Shown here: positions 40,660 through 49,815 of the stretch, in pieces
How positions within the stretch are numbered: position 1 is the first letter of the stretch
Layout: the number at the start of each line of letters is the position of its first letter
Assembly (NCBI GenBank): GCA_016711345.1
Contig: JADJTD010000001.1
Location: 682,001-746,000, forward strand
DNA from: Chloracidobacterium sp.
GTDB lineage: Bacteria; Acidobacteriota; Blastocatellia; Pyrinomonadales; Pyrinomonadaceae
Direction: 5' to 3'
DNA: 64,000 nt
Translations under genes and position numbers: made by a program
The notes under the pieces: model-generated
What the model was told of the DNA's origin: nothing
The model's database searches: none
What the model saw: only the letters and a program-made list of their open reading frames with translations

Positions 40660-43600
40660 ATGCTGGCTATTTTGTATTTGTGTGTGATGTTTGCCCTCGG
40701 CGATGCGATCGGGCGGCGTTTTTTTACGTTTGTCTCACTTGCTCACCGAGGCGCTTCGGCCTTTCTGATCGGCGCTCTGCTTAGCAGTTGGTGGACGTAC
40801 GCGCTCGCATACCTTTGTTCTAATGCGACGTCACCAATGCTTTGGGGCAACATCCTATTTTTCATAACGGCCGGCGGCCTTATCCTGTGGCTCAATCAAA
40901 ATCCGCAAAAAGATCCGCCGAACACCGCACTCGATGTAAGCGATGCGCAGTTCCAAAAATGGGATTGGATAATCGCAGGTGTCTTTTTGTTGTTCACTGC
41001 GTGGATGATGTTCCAAACCTTAACAATAAGCGACGGAACTCTCTTGATCGGGCATCATCAAAATGCCGATTTCGGCTCGACCCTATCGATAATGCAGTCC
41101 TTCGCCGAGGGGCATAACTTTCCAACTCAATACCCGCATTTTACCGGCGAGCGAATTCGCTATCACTTCCTGTTTTACTTTCTGGCCGCCGACCTCCAGT
41201 ATCTGGGATTCAACCCGACGGTAGCCAACAACCTCCTTAGCATTTTCTCGGTTACGGCAATGTTGATCCTTGTAATGACCCTTGGCGGAGTGCTTTTCAG
41301 ATCACGTACCGCCGGACGCATCGGCGCGGCGTTGTTCTTTACGCATGGCTCGTTAGCGTATGTTTCATTCCTTAGCTCGCAACCGTCTTTCTCGGGGCTT
41401 ATCAACGCATTAAACTCGATGACCAAATTCCTGCCAGGCCTTCGAGATCCCTCAGGAGTGCCTTACCGCGGCGAGGATTGGGGCGTTTGGACGTTGAATG
41501 TTTATCTCAATCAGCGTCACCTTTCCAGCGCAATAGCTATCTTTCTGCTGATACTCATCTATGTCGTCATCCGGCTTCGCGAGAAGAATGAGCTTGAACC
41601 GGAAACTGTCGCCGAATTATCAAACGAAGGATATGATCTCGATGACGCCGAAAGTTCCGAAGGCGAACAACCTCTCCTTGCAGAGAATCGTGTTGATTCG
41701 ATCGCAGGCGACGAAGAAGAATCTGAAGACGGTACCGATGATGAAGAAACTGACGACGAAGATCTAGATGATGAGGACGAGTACGAAGATGAGGAGGGCG
41801 AAGACGAAGACGATGAGGCGGAAGATGAGGAAGAGTTTAGTTTAGGCGAATATATCAAAGAAAATTCTGTTGTTGTATTCTGCGGTGTGCTTCTCGGACT
41901 TTTGCCGATGTGGAACGGCGCGATCTTTTTAGGTGCTGGTGTAATTCTCGCGGCGATGATCATTTTCTTCTCGCGATTTCGCGGTCAGCTTATTACGCTT
42001 GCGGTAACAGCGGCGATCGTAGCTTTGCCGCAGATAATCTATCTCAAGACGGGCCACGTGAAGCCGACTGACTATTCAATGCTCCGATGGGGTTTTGTTA
42101 TCGAGGACGCCGGCATCTTCAACGTACTCTGGTGGACAATTCATACATTTGGTTTTAAGTTGGCTTTGCTCGGCATTGCGCTTTATTTTGCGGCAGGACT
42201 CCAGCGTCGTCTTTTGCTGGCGGTATCGATCCTACTTCCGCTCACCTACTGCTTCCAATTCAGTGAAGAGATCCTAGCAAATCACAAGTTCATCAATCTT
42301 TGGCTGGTGATAGTGAATATTTATTGCGGATACGCGATTGTAAAACTGTGGCACCTCAAAGCCAGCAATAGTGTATTGCCATCCAGGATCGCTGCTATTC
42401 TCTTGCTAGTACTTATCGTTATCGGCGGACTCATCGATCTGATGCCGATTAAGAATTCGGATGACTCAAACTTCTACATAAAATATAAATATCACGATAA
42501 TAAGCTGCTCAATTGGGTCAAAGACAACACCGATCCGAAATCAATCTTTCTGTCCGACAAGTTTATCAATCACGAGATCCTTCTCGCTGGCCGACGCCTT
42601 TTTTATGGAGATCCGTACTATGCCTGGGGAACAGATTACGATACGAGAGAGCGGGAAAAACAAGTAAAGACGATGCTCGAATCAAAAGATGCGAATCAGG
42701 TTTTTGCGCTACTCAAGGAAAACAATATCAATTACATAGCGATGGATGATCGGCTCCGTAGGGGCAACTCAATTGCCAAGAACGTGACCGAGGAAGTTTT
42801 TGCGAAATATTTCGAGGTCGCTTTCTCCGACGAAACTTCCGACTACGGTGGGAACATGAAGATTTATAAAGTGCCGGAAACTCTTCAGAATGTTCCGCAG
42901 TCGTCTGGCGACGGCACTGACCAGCCAGATCAATCTTCTAACGAGACAGCAGCGGTGAGTGTGTTTGACGGCGGCGAAGGCTCGGCGCCGGGGCAATTCA
43001 ACAAGCCTCGCGGACTCGCGATCGATAAAAAAGGCTTCATTTACGTAGCCGATTACTTCAACGCTCGTGTTCAGAAGTTTGCTCCGGATGGAAAATCCCT
43101 CTTGGCTTTTGGCTCCAAAGGCGACGGAGCTGGCCAGTTCAAGGAACCGAACAGTATCGTACTGGACGAGGCAGGCAGCGTTTATGTAACTGACGGCTTG
43201 GCACACAAACTGCTCAAGTTTGACGCCGATGGAAAATTCATTAAGGAATGGACAAAACCCGTGGTTGATTTTTACGGGCCACGTGATCTCGCTTTCGGGC
43301 CGAATAAGAAGTTGTATATCATTGACCAAGGGCACACCAATGTCACTATCTTAGATCTGTCGACCGACACTTTTACAACATTTGGGACTGGCGGGGCTGG
43401 CGAAGGCCAATTTAACGAAGCGACCGGCATCGGTATCGGTGGAGACTTAGTTTTTGTTGCCGATCGTGACAATCGCCGCGTTCAAGTTTTCGATCTTGCA
43501 GGAAAATTCATACGTCAATGGCCGGTTGAGGGTTGGGAACGGTCTCATTATCCCGATGTAATCTATGACGATCAGACTAAACACATATATATATCTGACG

Positions 43601-43806
43601 GCAAATCAAACCAAATACTGGTGTTTGATGTTGACGGCAATCCGTTGCCCGCATTAATAAGTGGTCAACCGCTTAACAATCCGTCGGCGATGGTAATTTC
43701 CGAGCGTGGAAAGCAGCGTAGTCTTTTCATTGTTCAGACGGGCGCCGCAAAGGTATCAACTATTGAATTAGCGGCCAATACCTCACCGAAGAAGAAAGGA
43801 AAGTAG
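40660..43806 (+). CDS. Polytopic membrane protein with acidic loop and C-terminal NHL repeats
   Basis: This 1048-residue protein has two membrane blocks (about residues 1-310 and 405-600), separated by a very acidic cytosolic loop (about 345-395, with runs such as DDEETDDEDLDDEDEYEDEE). The membrane part resembles DUF2298/GT-C-type proteins: HHQNADFGSTLS and HFTGERIRYHFLFY, with a later IKYKYHDNKLLNWVKDN region. The C-terminal 270 residues are NHL repeats: EGSAPGQFNKPRGLAID, VADYFNARVQKFAPDG, GAGQFKEPNSIVLD and so on, forming a six-bladed propeller. The membrane part could be a glycosyltransferase-like enzyme and the propeller a ligand-binding domain. It converges with the next gene. Confidence 0.72.
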   Translation: MLAILYLCVMFALGDAIGRRFFTFVSLAHRGASAFLIGALLSSWWTYALAYLCSNATSPMLWGNILFFITAGGLILWLNQNPQKDPPNTALDVSDAQFQKWDWIIAGVFLLFTAWMMFQTLTISDGTLLIGHHQNADFGSTLSIMQSFAEGHNFPTQYPHFTGERIRYHFLFYFLAADLQYLGFNPTVANNLLSIFSVTAMLILVMTLGGVLFRSRTAGRIGAALFFTHGSLAYVSFLSSQPSFSGLINALNSMTKFLPGLRDPSGVPYRGEDWGVWTLNVYLNQRHLSSAIAIFLLILIYVVIRLREKNELEPETVAELSNEGYDLDDAESSEGEQPLLAENRVDSIAGDEEESEDGTDDEETDDEDLDDEDEYEDEEGEDEDDEAEDEEEFSLGEYIKENSVVVFCGVLLGLLPMWNGAIFLGAGVILAAMIIFFSRFRGQLITLAVTAAIVALPQIIYLKTGHVKPTDYSMLRWGFVIEDAGIFNVLWWTIHTFGFKLALLGIALYFAAGLQRRLLLAVSILLPLTYCFQFSEEILANHKFINLWLVIVNIYCGYAIVKLWHLKASNSVLPSRIAAILLLVLIVIGGLIDLMPIKNSDDSNFYIKYKYHDNKLLNWVKDNTDPKSIFLSDKFINHEILLAGRRLFYGDPYYAWGTDYDTREREKQVKTMLESKDANQVFALLKENNINYIAMDDRLRRGNSIAKNVTEEVFAKYFEVAFSDETSDYGGNMKIYKVPETLQNVPQSSGDGTDQPDQSSNETAAVSVFDGGEGSAPGQFNKPRGLAIDKKGFIYVADYFNARVQKFAPDGKSLLAFGSKGDGAGQFKEPNSIVLDEAGSVYVTDGLAHKLLKFDADGKFIKEWTKPVVDFYGPRDLAFGPNKKLYIIDQGHTNVTILDLSTDTFTTFGTGGAGEGQFNEATGIGIGGDLVFVADRDNRRVQVFDLAGKFIRQWPVEGWERSHYPDVIYDDQTKHIYISDGKSNQILVFDVDGNPLPALISGQPLNNPSAMVISERGKQRSLFIVQTGAAKVSTIELAANTSPKKKGK

Positions 43807-43818
43807 AGTGTTCGATGA

Positions 43819-45114
43819 TCAGGCTGCGTAAATTTTCAGTTTGAACTCGTCGTTGGCGATGTAGATCTCGGGCTTGCGGCCCGAAAACAAATTTGATTGC
43901 CTCAAGACCATTGGCAAGCCGCCGTGCGGAGCGTTTATGCCGTATTCGCGGCGTGTAAAGATCGCCGCGGTCTGAGGATTAAGGCGTTGCGTTATGCCGT
44001 AACGGATCGCTCGTGAAGCCGGCGGCGAAAACCCTTGTGTACGTCGCGGATTTATAAACTCGATCGCGTTGTCATAAATATTTATCCGCGTGCGTATATC
44101 GCGCAGAGCGAGATCGCGATGCATAAGAGCATTGATGATTCCTTCGGACACTGAGTAAAAGTGATAATTTCCTCGAGCCTGTGCAACCGTGTCTGTAACG
44201 AGAGACAGCTTACGCTTTGGCCTCTCTTTGCCCAGATCCGCGTAGCGTTTTATAAACTCCAGTATTGTCTCGTATTGCGTTAGCAGATTACCTTTGACTT
44301 CGACGGCCTCTATCAATTGTGCATGGCCGTTATCACCGGAAAATCTTGCCACCGTCACGTTCGATCTTGGCAGCAGTTCAGCAACGCGATCATTCTTGCC
44401 AAATAGCAGCAGGGCAGCAACCGTCGGAAAAAATTCATCCGTGGAGCCAACTGCCAACAGCAGATCTTTTCTTAAAAAATCACTTGTTTGATAGAGATTA
44501 ATATTCGGAGCGTTATCGTCGAAGCCGCTCGCAAACGACCACAATAAAGCATCGTCAAAATCTTCCTCGACAACACCTTGCAACGGAATATTCTCAAATC
44601 CAAGCGGCCGCAGCTCGTTTAGCCAAGCCGAAAGCTCGTCACGCGAAACTTCCCTTTTTTCCGCACCGAACCGCAAATAAAAGCGTCCGTCACGCGTGCG
44701 ATAGGGCCGACGCTTGCCATCAATGTCGAGAGCGACGATGCGTTTGCCGCTGTCGAACGCGATCGTGTCGATCATCGGGACAAGCGGCGGCACGATCTCA
44801 TCGCGGCAGATCCGTATCAATTCCTGCTGCACCCATTCGGGATTGCTAACGCCCTCGATCCGCAGTTGGTCGTTGACGCCAAAAATGATCGTCCCGCCGT
44901 CGGTATTCGCCAGCGCGACGATTCCCTGCGCGATCCTTTCACTGTTCGACAGCTTGACCTTCAGCTCAAGATACGTATCCTCGCCGCCGCGGATCAGGCG
45001 CAAGAGTTCTGTCCGCGTCGTCGTCTGCGTAGGCTGATTTAAAAGATATTCCTGTAAGGATTGTTCACTAGGTGAGTCAAAACGCTGTGTGTGACGAAAC
45101 TTCCTTCGCGGCAT
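43819..45114 (-). CDS. AlbA_2 (Schlafen-like) domain regulator
   Basis: This 431-residue protein has an N-terminal AlbA_2/Schlafen-like domain (about 40-170) with EDTYLELKVKLSNSERIAQG followed by IVALANTDGGTIIFGVND, then a middle region. A GHKL-like C-terminal part has EGIINALMHRDLALRDIRTR. This is the arrangement of the ATP-dependent helicase/transcriptional-regulator family with AlbA_2, HATPase_c_4 and a winged helix. Some members act in phage defence or toxin-antitoxin contexts, but none of the usual partners is next to it. DNA or RNA binding is probable; function is unassigned. Confidence 0.72.
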   Translation of the reverse strand: MPRRKFRHTQRFDSPSEQSLQEYLLNQPTQTTTRTELLRLIRGGEDTYLELKVKLSNSERIAQGIVALANTDGGTIIFGVNDQLRIEGVSNPEWVQQELIRICRDEIVPPLVPMIDTIAFDSGKRIVALDIDGKRRPYRTRDGRFYLRFGAEKREVSRDELSAWLNELRPLGFENIPLQGVVEEDFDDALLWSFASGFDDNAPNINLYQTSDFLRKDLLLAVGSTDEFFPTVAALLLFGKNDRVAELLPRSNVTVARFSGDNGHAQLIEAVEVKGNLLTQYETILEFIKRYADLGKERPKRKLSLVTDTVAQARGNYHFYSVSEGIINALMHRDLALRDIRTRINIYDNAIEFINPRRTQGFSPPASRAIRYGITQRLNPQTAAIFTRREYGINAPHGGLPMVLRQSNLFSGRKPEIYIANDEFKLKIYAA

Positions 45115-45248
45115 CAGTGTCTGGCGTCCGGATTTATGTTAAGACGGCAACGCTAACCGCCCGAATGTCCGTGGAAAACATTTCTGGAATTAAATTTTCA
45201 AACAAGACTATTGAACCATCGAAAGAACGAAAAGTAAATAAGATTTGA

Positions 45249-46643
45249 TCAATCAACGAAAATCGAAGGCTTTGCTCCTAACGGATGCTCCGTTTCGTAT
45301 GTACGAGCAAGATTTAGCAGAGCGCTTTCAGACCAGAAATTGCCGACAAGCTGAAAGCCGATGGGCAGACCTTCGTCGGAGAGGCCGCAGGGCACGCTGA
45401 TCGCCGGGACGCCGGCGAGATTTGCCGAGACGGTGTAAATGTCGCTCAGATACATCGCGAGCGGGTCGTCGGAGCGTTCGCCGATTTTAAATGCAGTTGT
45501 CGGAGATGTCGGCGTCAGGATAGCGTCGCATTTTGTGAAAGCCAGTTCGTAATCGCGTTTTACGAGAGCACGGACTTTTTGTGCTTTGGCGTAATAGGCG
45601 TCATAATAGCCGCTCGAAAGGACGTAAGTGCCGAGCATGATGCGGCGTTTGACCTCAGGCCCGAAGCCTTCTTCGCGAGTGCGGAAATACATCTTTCGTA
45701 ATTCGTCTGACTCTTCGGCACGAAAGCCATAACGGACGCCGTCGTAGCGCGCAAGGTTTGATGACGCTTCGGCGGTGGCGATGATGTAATAAACCGCAAT
45801 GCCGTATTTCGCATACGGAAGTTCGACATCGACGATCTCTGCTCCCAAAGAACGATAATTCTCGATCGCTGCCTCAACTTTTTCCTTCACCTCAGCATCG
45901 ATGCCTTCGCCCAACAAAGCACGAGGCACGCCGATCTTTTTTCCTTTTATCTCAGCATCTAACCCGGCCGTGTAATCAGGCACAGGAACATCCGCCGATG
46001 TCGAATCGAGCGGATCGCGACCGGCGACGACGCCAAGAACGTCCGCAACATCACGCGAGGTCTGTCCAAAAATACCAATATTATCGAGTGACGATGCAAA
46101 AGCGACGAGGCCGTATCGCGAGATGCGGCCGTAGGTCGGTTTGAACCCGACGATACCGCACAATGAAGCAGGCTGACGCACCGAGCCGCCGGTTTCGCTT
46201 CCCAACGCAGCCCGAACAACGCCCGAAGCAACCGCAACCGCCGATCCACCCGAGCTCCCGCCCGGAACGCGTGTTACATCCCAAGGATTTTTTGCCGGAC
46301 CGAATGCCGAAGATTCGTTTGACGATCCCATCGCGAATTCGTCCATGTTCGTCTTGCCGACGATGACCGCACCGGCTGCGTTGAGTTTTGCAATTGCGGT
46401 GGCGTCGTATTGCGCTTTGTAATTATGCAAAATATGCGAGCCGCACGACGTCCGCATGCCTTTTGTGCAGATGTTGTCCTTGACCGCGATCGCCAGGCCG
46501 TCGAGTCTCGTTTCGGGGGCAGAGTCGAGTTCATCGGCACGCGCGAGTGCGTGTTCACGCTCGATCGAGAGAAACGAGTTGAGTTGTGGATTGAGCTTTT
46601 CCGCTCCCACAAGTGCTTTTTCGGTTTCTGAAACTATTGACAT
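45249..46643 (-). CDS. gatA: Glutamyl-tRNA(Gln) amidotransferase subunit A
   Basis: GatA provides the glutaminase activity of GatCAB, converting Glu-tRNA(Gln) or Asp-tRNA(Asn) to the amide form. The 464-residue sequence shows the amidase Ser-cisSer-Lys triad: K55 in AVKDN, S130 in PGGSSGG and S154 in TGGSVRQPA, with spacing as in known GatA proteins. Later it has [12 protein letters not shown] and VPAISVPCG. It follows gatC on the same strand, with a small gene between. gatB is not in the window, which is normal for many genomes with split gat genes. Confidence 0.95.
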   Translation of the reverse strand: MSIVSETEKALVGAEKLNPQLNSFLSIEREHALARADELDSAPETRLDGLAIAVKDNICTKGMRTSCGSHILHNYKAQYDATAIAKLNAAGAVIVGKTNMDEFAMGSSNESSAFGPAKNPWDVTRVPGGSSGGSAVAVASGVVRAALGSETGGSVRQPASLCGIVGFKPTYGRISRYGLVAFASSLDNIGIFGQTSRDVADVLGVVAGRDPLDSTSADVPVPDYTAGLDAEIKGKKIGVPRALLGEGIDAEVKEKVEAAIENYRSLGAEIVDVELPYAKYGIAVYYIIATAEASSNLARYDGVRYGFRAEESDELRKMYFRTREEGFGPEVKRRIMLGTYVLSSGYYDAYYAKAQKVRALVKRDYELAFTKCDAILTPTSPTTAFKIGERSDDPLAMYLSDIYTVSANLAGVPAISVPCGLSDEGLPIGFQLVGNFWSESALLNLARTYETEHPLGAKPSIFVD

Positions 46644-46649
46644 ATAAAC

Positions 46650-46674
46650 GATGCCCCTTAAGTGCGGGCTACTG
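46650..46674. repeat. Degenerate palindromic repeat half-copy before gatA
   Basis: CGATGCCCCTTAAGTGCGGG followed by CTACT resembles the right arm of the dispersed repeat, degraded, between the small ORF and gatA. The match is weak. Confidence 0.35.
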
Positions 46675-47115
46675 GACTTTATTTATTAACCATTTGTCGC
46701 CAACCTTTACGGCCTCAACGTGAACCTCTTTCTGCTCGCTTTTCGTATCGTCACGCCATAAGAGCAATACTTGCAGTGTCGCTTTGTCGTCCGATTCCAA
46801 TTTGCATTCGCCGACGCGAAAAGCCTTTGGATAATTTTCGGTCGCCGTGAAATAATCCTTTGCCGTTTCAGTTGACGCCGAAAGACTGCTTATCAATTCG
46901 CTTGTCAAAAACTGTTCGCGAGCCTTTAAATTTTCTGCCGACGGACGCATATCATTACCGAAATGAAACGAGTAAAACTGCTTAACAACATTACGAGCCT
47001 CATTACATTGCGGCTTCTCAAGGTTCGGGAGACTGCACGAGCTAATGCACACTGCACAATACAGAGTGCATAATAGCAAAACGAAATTGTGCATTGTGCA
47101 TTTTGCGTCGTGCAT
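46669..47115 (-). CDS. Putative lipoprotein gene between gatC and gatA (DUF3828-like)
   Basis: This 148-residue protein begins 3 bases after the gatC stop. The first codons ([11 protein letters not shown]) come from an AATGCACGACGCAAAATGC-type simple repeat, so the true start may be M8 (47094). A hydrophobic stretch ends with the lipobox-like ISSC (C27), followed by a globular part with [38 protein letters not shown] and [16 protein letters not shown], resembling DUF3828/NTF2-type exported proteins. It has no obvious role in tRNA amidation, so it may be a passenger gene in the operon. The lipoprotein call is moderate. Confidence 0.6.
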   Translation of the reverse strand: MHDAKCTMHNFVLLLCTLYCAVCISSCSLPNLEKPQCNEARNVVKQFYSFHFGNDMRPSAENLKAREQFLTSELISSLSASTETAKDYFTATENYPKAFRVGECKLESDDKATLQVLLLWRDDTKSEQKEVHVEAVKVGDKWLINKVQ

Positions 47116-47118
47116 TGA

Positions 47119-47400
47119 TTACAGCACTTTCGGCACTTGGAAATGTCCCGCAACCGCTGACGGAGCCTGATCGAGAGCCGCTTTTTGTCCGAGTGATCCG
47201 CCGGGAATATCCTCGCGGATCGTAAGCGTTGCTTTACCCGCGTCAGTAAGCCCGCCGAGCATCGGCTCTATCTTGTCGGTGTCGAGTTCGTTCAGTTGCT
47301 CGATATATTTGACGATATCGGCCATCTGCGGCGTGTAAAGCTCGACCTCGGCGTCCGAGATCTCGAGATGTGCCAGTTTTGCTACTTGTCTAACGTCCAT
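47119..47400 (-). CDS. gatC: Glutamyl-tRNA(Gln) amidotransferase subunit C
   Basis: GatC stabilises GatA in the GatCAB complex. The 93-residue sequence has the family pattern: VRQVAKLAHLEISDAEVELY, MADIVKYIEQLNELDTDKIEPM, REDIPGGSLG and a final GHFQVPKVL. The closing FxVPKV(L) is diagnostic. It is the first gene of the minus-strand set with the small lipoprotein-like gene and gatA. Confidence 0.93.
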   Translation of the reverse strand: MDVRQVAKLAHLEISDAEVELYTPQMADIVKYIEQLNELDTDKIEPMLGGLTDAGKATLTIREDIPGGSLGQKAALDQAPSAVAGHFQVPKVL

Positions 47401-47441
47401 AAGAAATCAAAAATTCTAAATTTCAAATCTGAAATTTTAAA

Positions 47442-47735
47442 TCACAAAGCCGACGGATCGATGCGAAACTCGATGAACCTGATCGTGCCCTGGCCAAGAT
47501 AATCATTTAATTTGACGAGCATCTGCGGGCTCAGGTCCTCAAGATTCCGTTGCCACGTTTTGTCCACAACCGCTATAACAAGACGGTGGTCAAAAAAATC
47601 CGCGGGTTCGGTGCGGGCACTAAGCGATTCGCCTGAACAGCGTTTCCACGCTGCAAAAACAATGGCCTTGTCGGCTTCCGGATTCGGCTCCAGATTCTTC
47701 AAGAATGCCGGAATTGCACTAAAAAGCTGTTCCAT
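47442..47735 (-). CDS. DUF721 (DciA-like) protein
   Basis: From ATG 47735 (MEQLFSAIPAF), 97 residues; a TTG at 47756 in frame gives a 104-residue form with less likely MIDGRRQ. It has a helix start, then AIVFAAWKRCSGESLSART, FFDHRLVIAVVDKTWQRNLEDL and SPQMLVKLNDYLGQGTIRFIEFRID. This is the DUF721 pattern of helix, W-x3-G-x2-L, two strands and helix. DciA proteins of this type load or aid the replicative helicase; this role is inferred. It precedes gatC by 41 bp on the same strand, and lies divergent to maf. Confidence 0.7.
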   Translation of the reverse strand: MEQLFSAIPAFLKNLEPNPEADKAIVFAAWKRCSGESLSARTEPADFFDHRLVIAVVDKTWQRNLEDLSPQMLVKLNDYLGQGTIRFIEFRIDPSAL

Positions 47736-47804
47736 TTGTCTTCTGCCGTCAATCAATTATCATTTTAGACGAGAAGGAACGGAAATGCGAAACGAGCGAA
47801 TTCT

Positions 47805-48377
47805 ATGATCCAACTTCCAAAATTGATACTTGCATCCGGCAGCCCGCGCCGCTCAGAGATACTTTCGTCCGTTGGTTGGGAATTTGTAAAACACGTTGCC
47901 GACATCGACGAGAGCGAACGAGTGGGTGAATCCCCCGAAGATTACGTCGTTCGCCTCGCGTGCGAAAAGGCCGAGGCTGTCGCCGTTAATTACCCTTCCG
48001 GGATCGTACTCGGCGCCGACACAACCGTTGTGATAGATCAACAGATTCTCGGCAAACCCGTCGATCTTGACGACGCCCGCCGAATGCTACGTACGCTCGC
48101 CGGCAATTGGCATGAAGTACTGACCGGTATCGCGGTGGTAAAAAATGGCGAAACAAATTCCGCCTTACAGAGAACCCGCGTAAAGTTTTCGTCGATGTCT
48201 GAGGACGAGATCAATTTTCTTGCCGATCGCGGCGATCCGCTCGACAAAGCCGGTGCATATGCCGTGCAGGCACAGGCGGCATTGTTTATCGAAGAAATCG
48301 AAGGCGATTATTGGAATGTTGTTGGATTGCCGATCAGCTTGGTTTACGACTTGATAATGAAAAAGCCCGGCGGTTAG
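47805..48377 (+). CDS. maf: Maf-like nucleotide pyrophosphatase
   Basis: Maf proteins hydrolyse dTTP, UTP or modified nucleotides to monophosphates and influence septum formation. The 190-residue sequence has LILASGSPRR (8-17), the AD-S-E-R region (DIDESERVG), GADTTVVIDQQILGKP, and EDEINFLADRGDPLDKAGAYAVQ. The SPRR, GADT and GKP sequence matches the YhdE-type subclass rather than the YceF one, but this is a soft call. Its last codons (KKPGG) lie inside a hairpin that also serves as terminator for the opposite gene. Confidence 0.88.
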   Translation: MIQLPKLILASGSPRRSEILSSVGWEFVKHVADIDESERVGESPEDYVVRLACEKAEAVAVNYPSGIVLGADTTVVIDQQILGKPVDLDDARRMLRTLAGNWHEVLTGIAVVKNGETNSALQRTRVKFSSMSEDEINFLADRGDPLDKAGAYAVQAQAALFIEEIEGDYWNVVGLPISLVYDLIMKKPGG

Positions 48378-48384
48378 GCCGGGC
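48360..48384 (-). terminator. Terminator of the thioredoxin-like gene, overlapping the maf stop
   Basis: GCCCGGC (48365-48371) pairs with GCCGGGC (48378-48384). On the minus strand it is followed by five T residues (48364-48360). It would end the transcript of the 48393-48899 gene. The stem also encodes the last Pro-Gly-Gly and the stop of maf. Confidence 0.75.
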
Positions 48385-48392
48385 GATTTAAA

Positions 48393-48899
48393 TTAGAGAA
48401 GTTTGTCGATCGCTTTTGATATTGGGATCGTGATGTCGTATTTCGGGTCGATGCCGCCAAATGGCTCACCAATTTCTCGCCCGGTTTTGTCCAAGATAAC
48501 AAACGAAGGTACTTGCTCAACATTAAATTTTTTCAAAGTAGCCGCTCCATCAGGATCGCGAAGAACGGTAGTGCTTAATTTGTTTGCACCCGCAAACTTG
48601 CGAATACTGTCATTGTTCGCAAAATTCTTCGAGCCGGCATTCAATGAGTCAGTTACGACAAAATATATCACTACATTTTTGCCCGCATACTTTTTCGCAA
48701 GGGCACTTGTAAATTCGGCCTGCTTGTTAGAAAGCGGCAGCCAGCTTGCGCCTATAGCCAAAACAACGACTTTGCCTGTCTGGCCTTCAACATTGACTCG
48801 AGTGCCGTCGAGCGAAGTTAGATTTGTCTGTGCCGACGCTGCAAAAACAGATGCAAGCGTGATGCTCAATATTGCGATGAAACCTTTAAGTGTTTTCAT
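48393..48899 (-). CDS. Exported thioredoxin-fold protein lacking the active-site cysteines
   Basis: This 168-residue protein has a signal peptide (to about ASAQT). The remainder has the TlpA/AhpC-TSA layout: TSLDGTRVNVEGQTGKVVVL, GASWLPLSNKQAEF and VEQVPSFVILDKTGREIG with cis-Pro. The usual WCxxC redox centre is WLPLS (W53 L54 P55 L56 S57), so both cysteines are lost. It cannot perform thiol exchange and may bind other proteins or ligands. The fold call is good; the function is unknown. Confidence 0.8.
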   Translation of the reverse strand: MKTLKGFIAILSITLASVFAASAQTNLTSLDGTRVNVEGQTGKVVVLAIGASWLPLSNKQAEFTSALAKKYAGKNVVIYFVVTDSLNAGSKNFANNDSIRKFAGANKLSTTVLRDPDGAATLKKFNVEQVPSFVILDKTGREIGEPFGGIDPKYDITIPISKAIDKLL

Positions 48900-48960
48900 A
48901 CATTTATGAGATCCCGATTTCGGTGATCTCGACTATTTTAGATGCAAGTTTGAGACCAAA

Positions 48961-49815
48961 CTACTGCTTTCGATTAAGAATGACGTTATCGATCAACCGA
49001 ACGTTACCAAAATGAACTGCGACTAGGATCAGCGTCTCTCCATCTCCAATCACATCAATAAGTTGCAGTGAGTTACGATCTACGACAGCGACGTAGTCAA
49101 GCTTTGCGAGCGGCTCGTCTGCTACGCGATCTTTGACGATTTCAGTGAGGGCCGACGCATTTCGTTCACCTTTTTTGAAGGCAAGTTTGGCTTTGCGAAG
49201 CGCCTCAATGATAACTACAGCTTTTTCGCGTTCCTCAACCGTCAGCCGCGAGTTTCGCGACGACATAGCAAGACCGGATTCCTCGCGGATCGTCGGCATG
49301 ACAACGATCTCTGTCTCAAATCCGAGGTCAGTTGTAAGTCGTCTTATGACTGCAACCTGCTGGGCATCTTTTTGTCCAAAAAAGGCATGATCGGGTCGAA
49401 CCGTGTTGAAGAGAATTGTCACAACAGTCGCGACACCGCGAAAATGTCCGGGCCGCGACTCACCTTCAAACGTGTCCGTCAAATTATCGACATTCACATA
49501 TGTTGAAAACCCTTCAGGGTATATTTCGCTTGCGTCCGGTGCGAAAATATAATCAACATCATAGTCGGCAAGCAGCGCAGCGTCGGCAGTAAGGTCTCGC
49601 GGATATTTTTCGAGGTCCGACTTTTCGTTGAATTGCGTTGGATTAATAAATATAGAAACAATGACAATGTCGGACCGTTGACGAGCTTCCTTGACAAGCG
49701 CCAAATGCCCTGCGTGCAAAGCTCCCATCGTCGGCACAAACCCAACCGTCTTCTCCTCACGCCGCAGTTTGCGAGAAATCGAGAACATTCGTTGTCGGCG
49801 GTTAATGATTTCCAT
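48961..49815 (-). CDS. panC: Pantothenate synthetase
   Basis: PanC joins pantoate and beta-alanine using ATP. The 284-residue sequence has VGFVPTMGALHAGHLALV (23-40), FINPTQFNEKSDLEKYPRD, FEGESRPGHFRGVATVV, FFGQKDAQQ and SSRNSRL. These are the family nucleotide and pantoate motifs (HxGH, KDxQQ). The start codon directly abuts the panB stop (49816), so the two are translationally coupled. panD is not in the window; beta-alanine may come from another locus. Confidence 0.95.
   Translation of the reverse strand: MEIINRRQRMFSISRKLRREEKTVGFVPTMGALHAGHLALVKEARQRSDIVIVSIFINPTQFNEKSDLEKYPRDLTADAALLADYDVDYIFAPDASEIYPEGFSTYVNVDNLTDTFEGESRPGHFRGVATVVTILFNTVRPDHAFFGQKDAQQVAVIRRLTTDLGFETEIVVMPTIREESGLAMSSRNSRLTVEEREKAVVIIEALRKAKLAFKKGERNASALTEIVKDRVADEPLAKLDYVAVVDRNSLQLIDVIGDGETLILVAVHFGNVRLIDNVILNRKQ

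Noticed and set aside
41561..41963. Antisense Ser-rich ORFs opposite the acidic loop of the NHL membrane protein
   Set aside because: Runs of Ser arise from reading GAA/GAT repeats on the other strand; no start signal.
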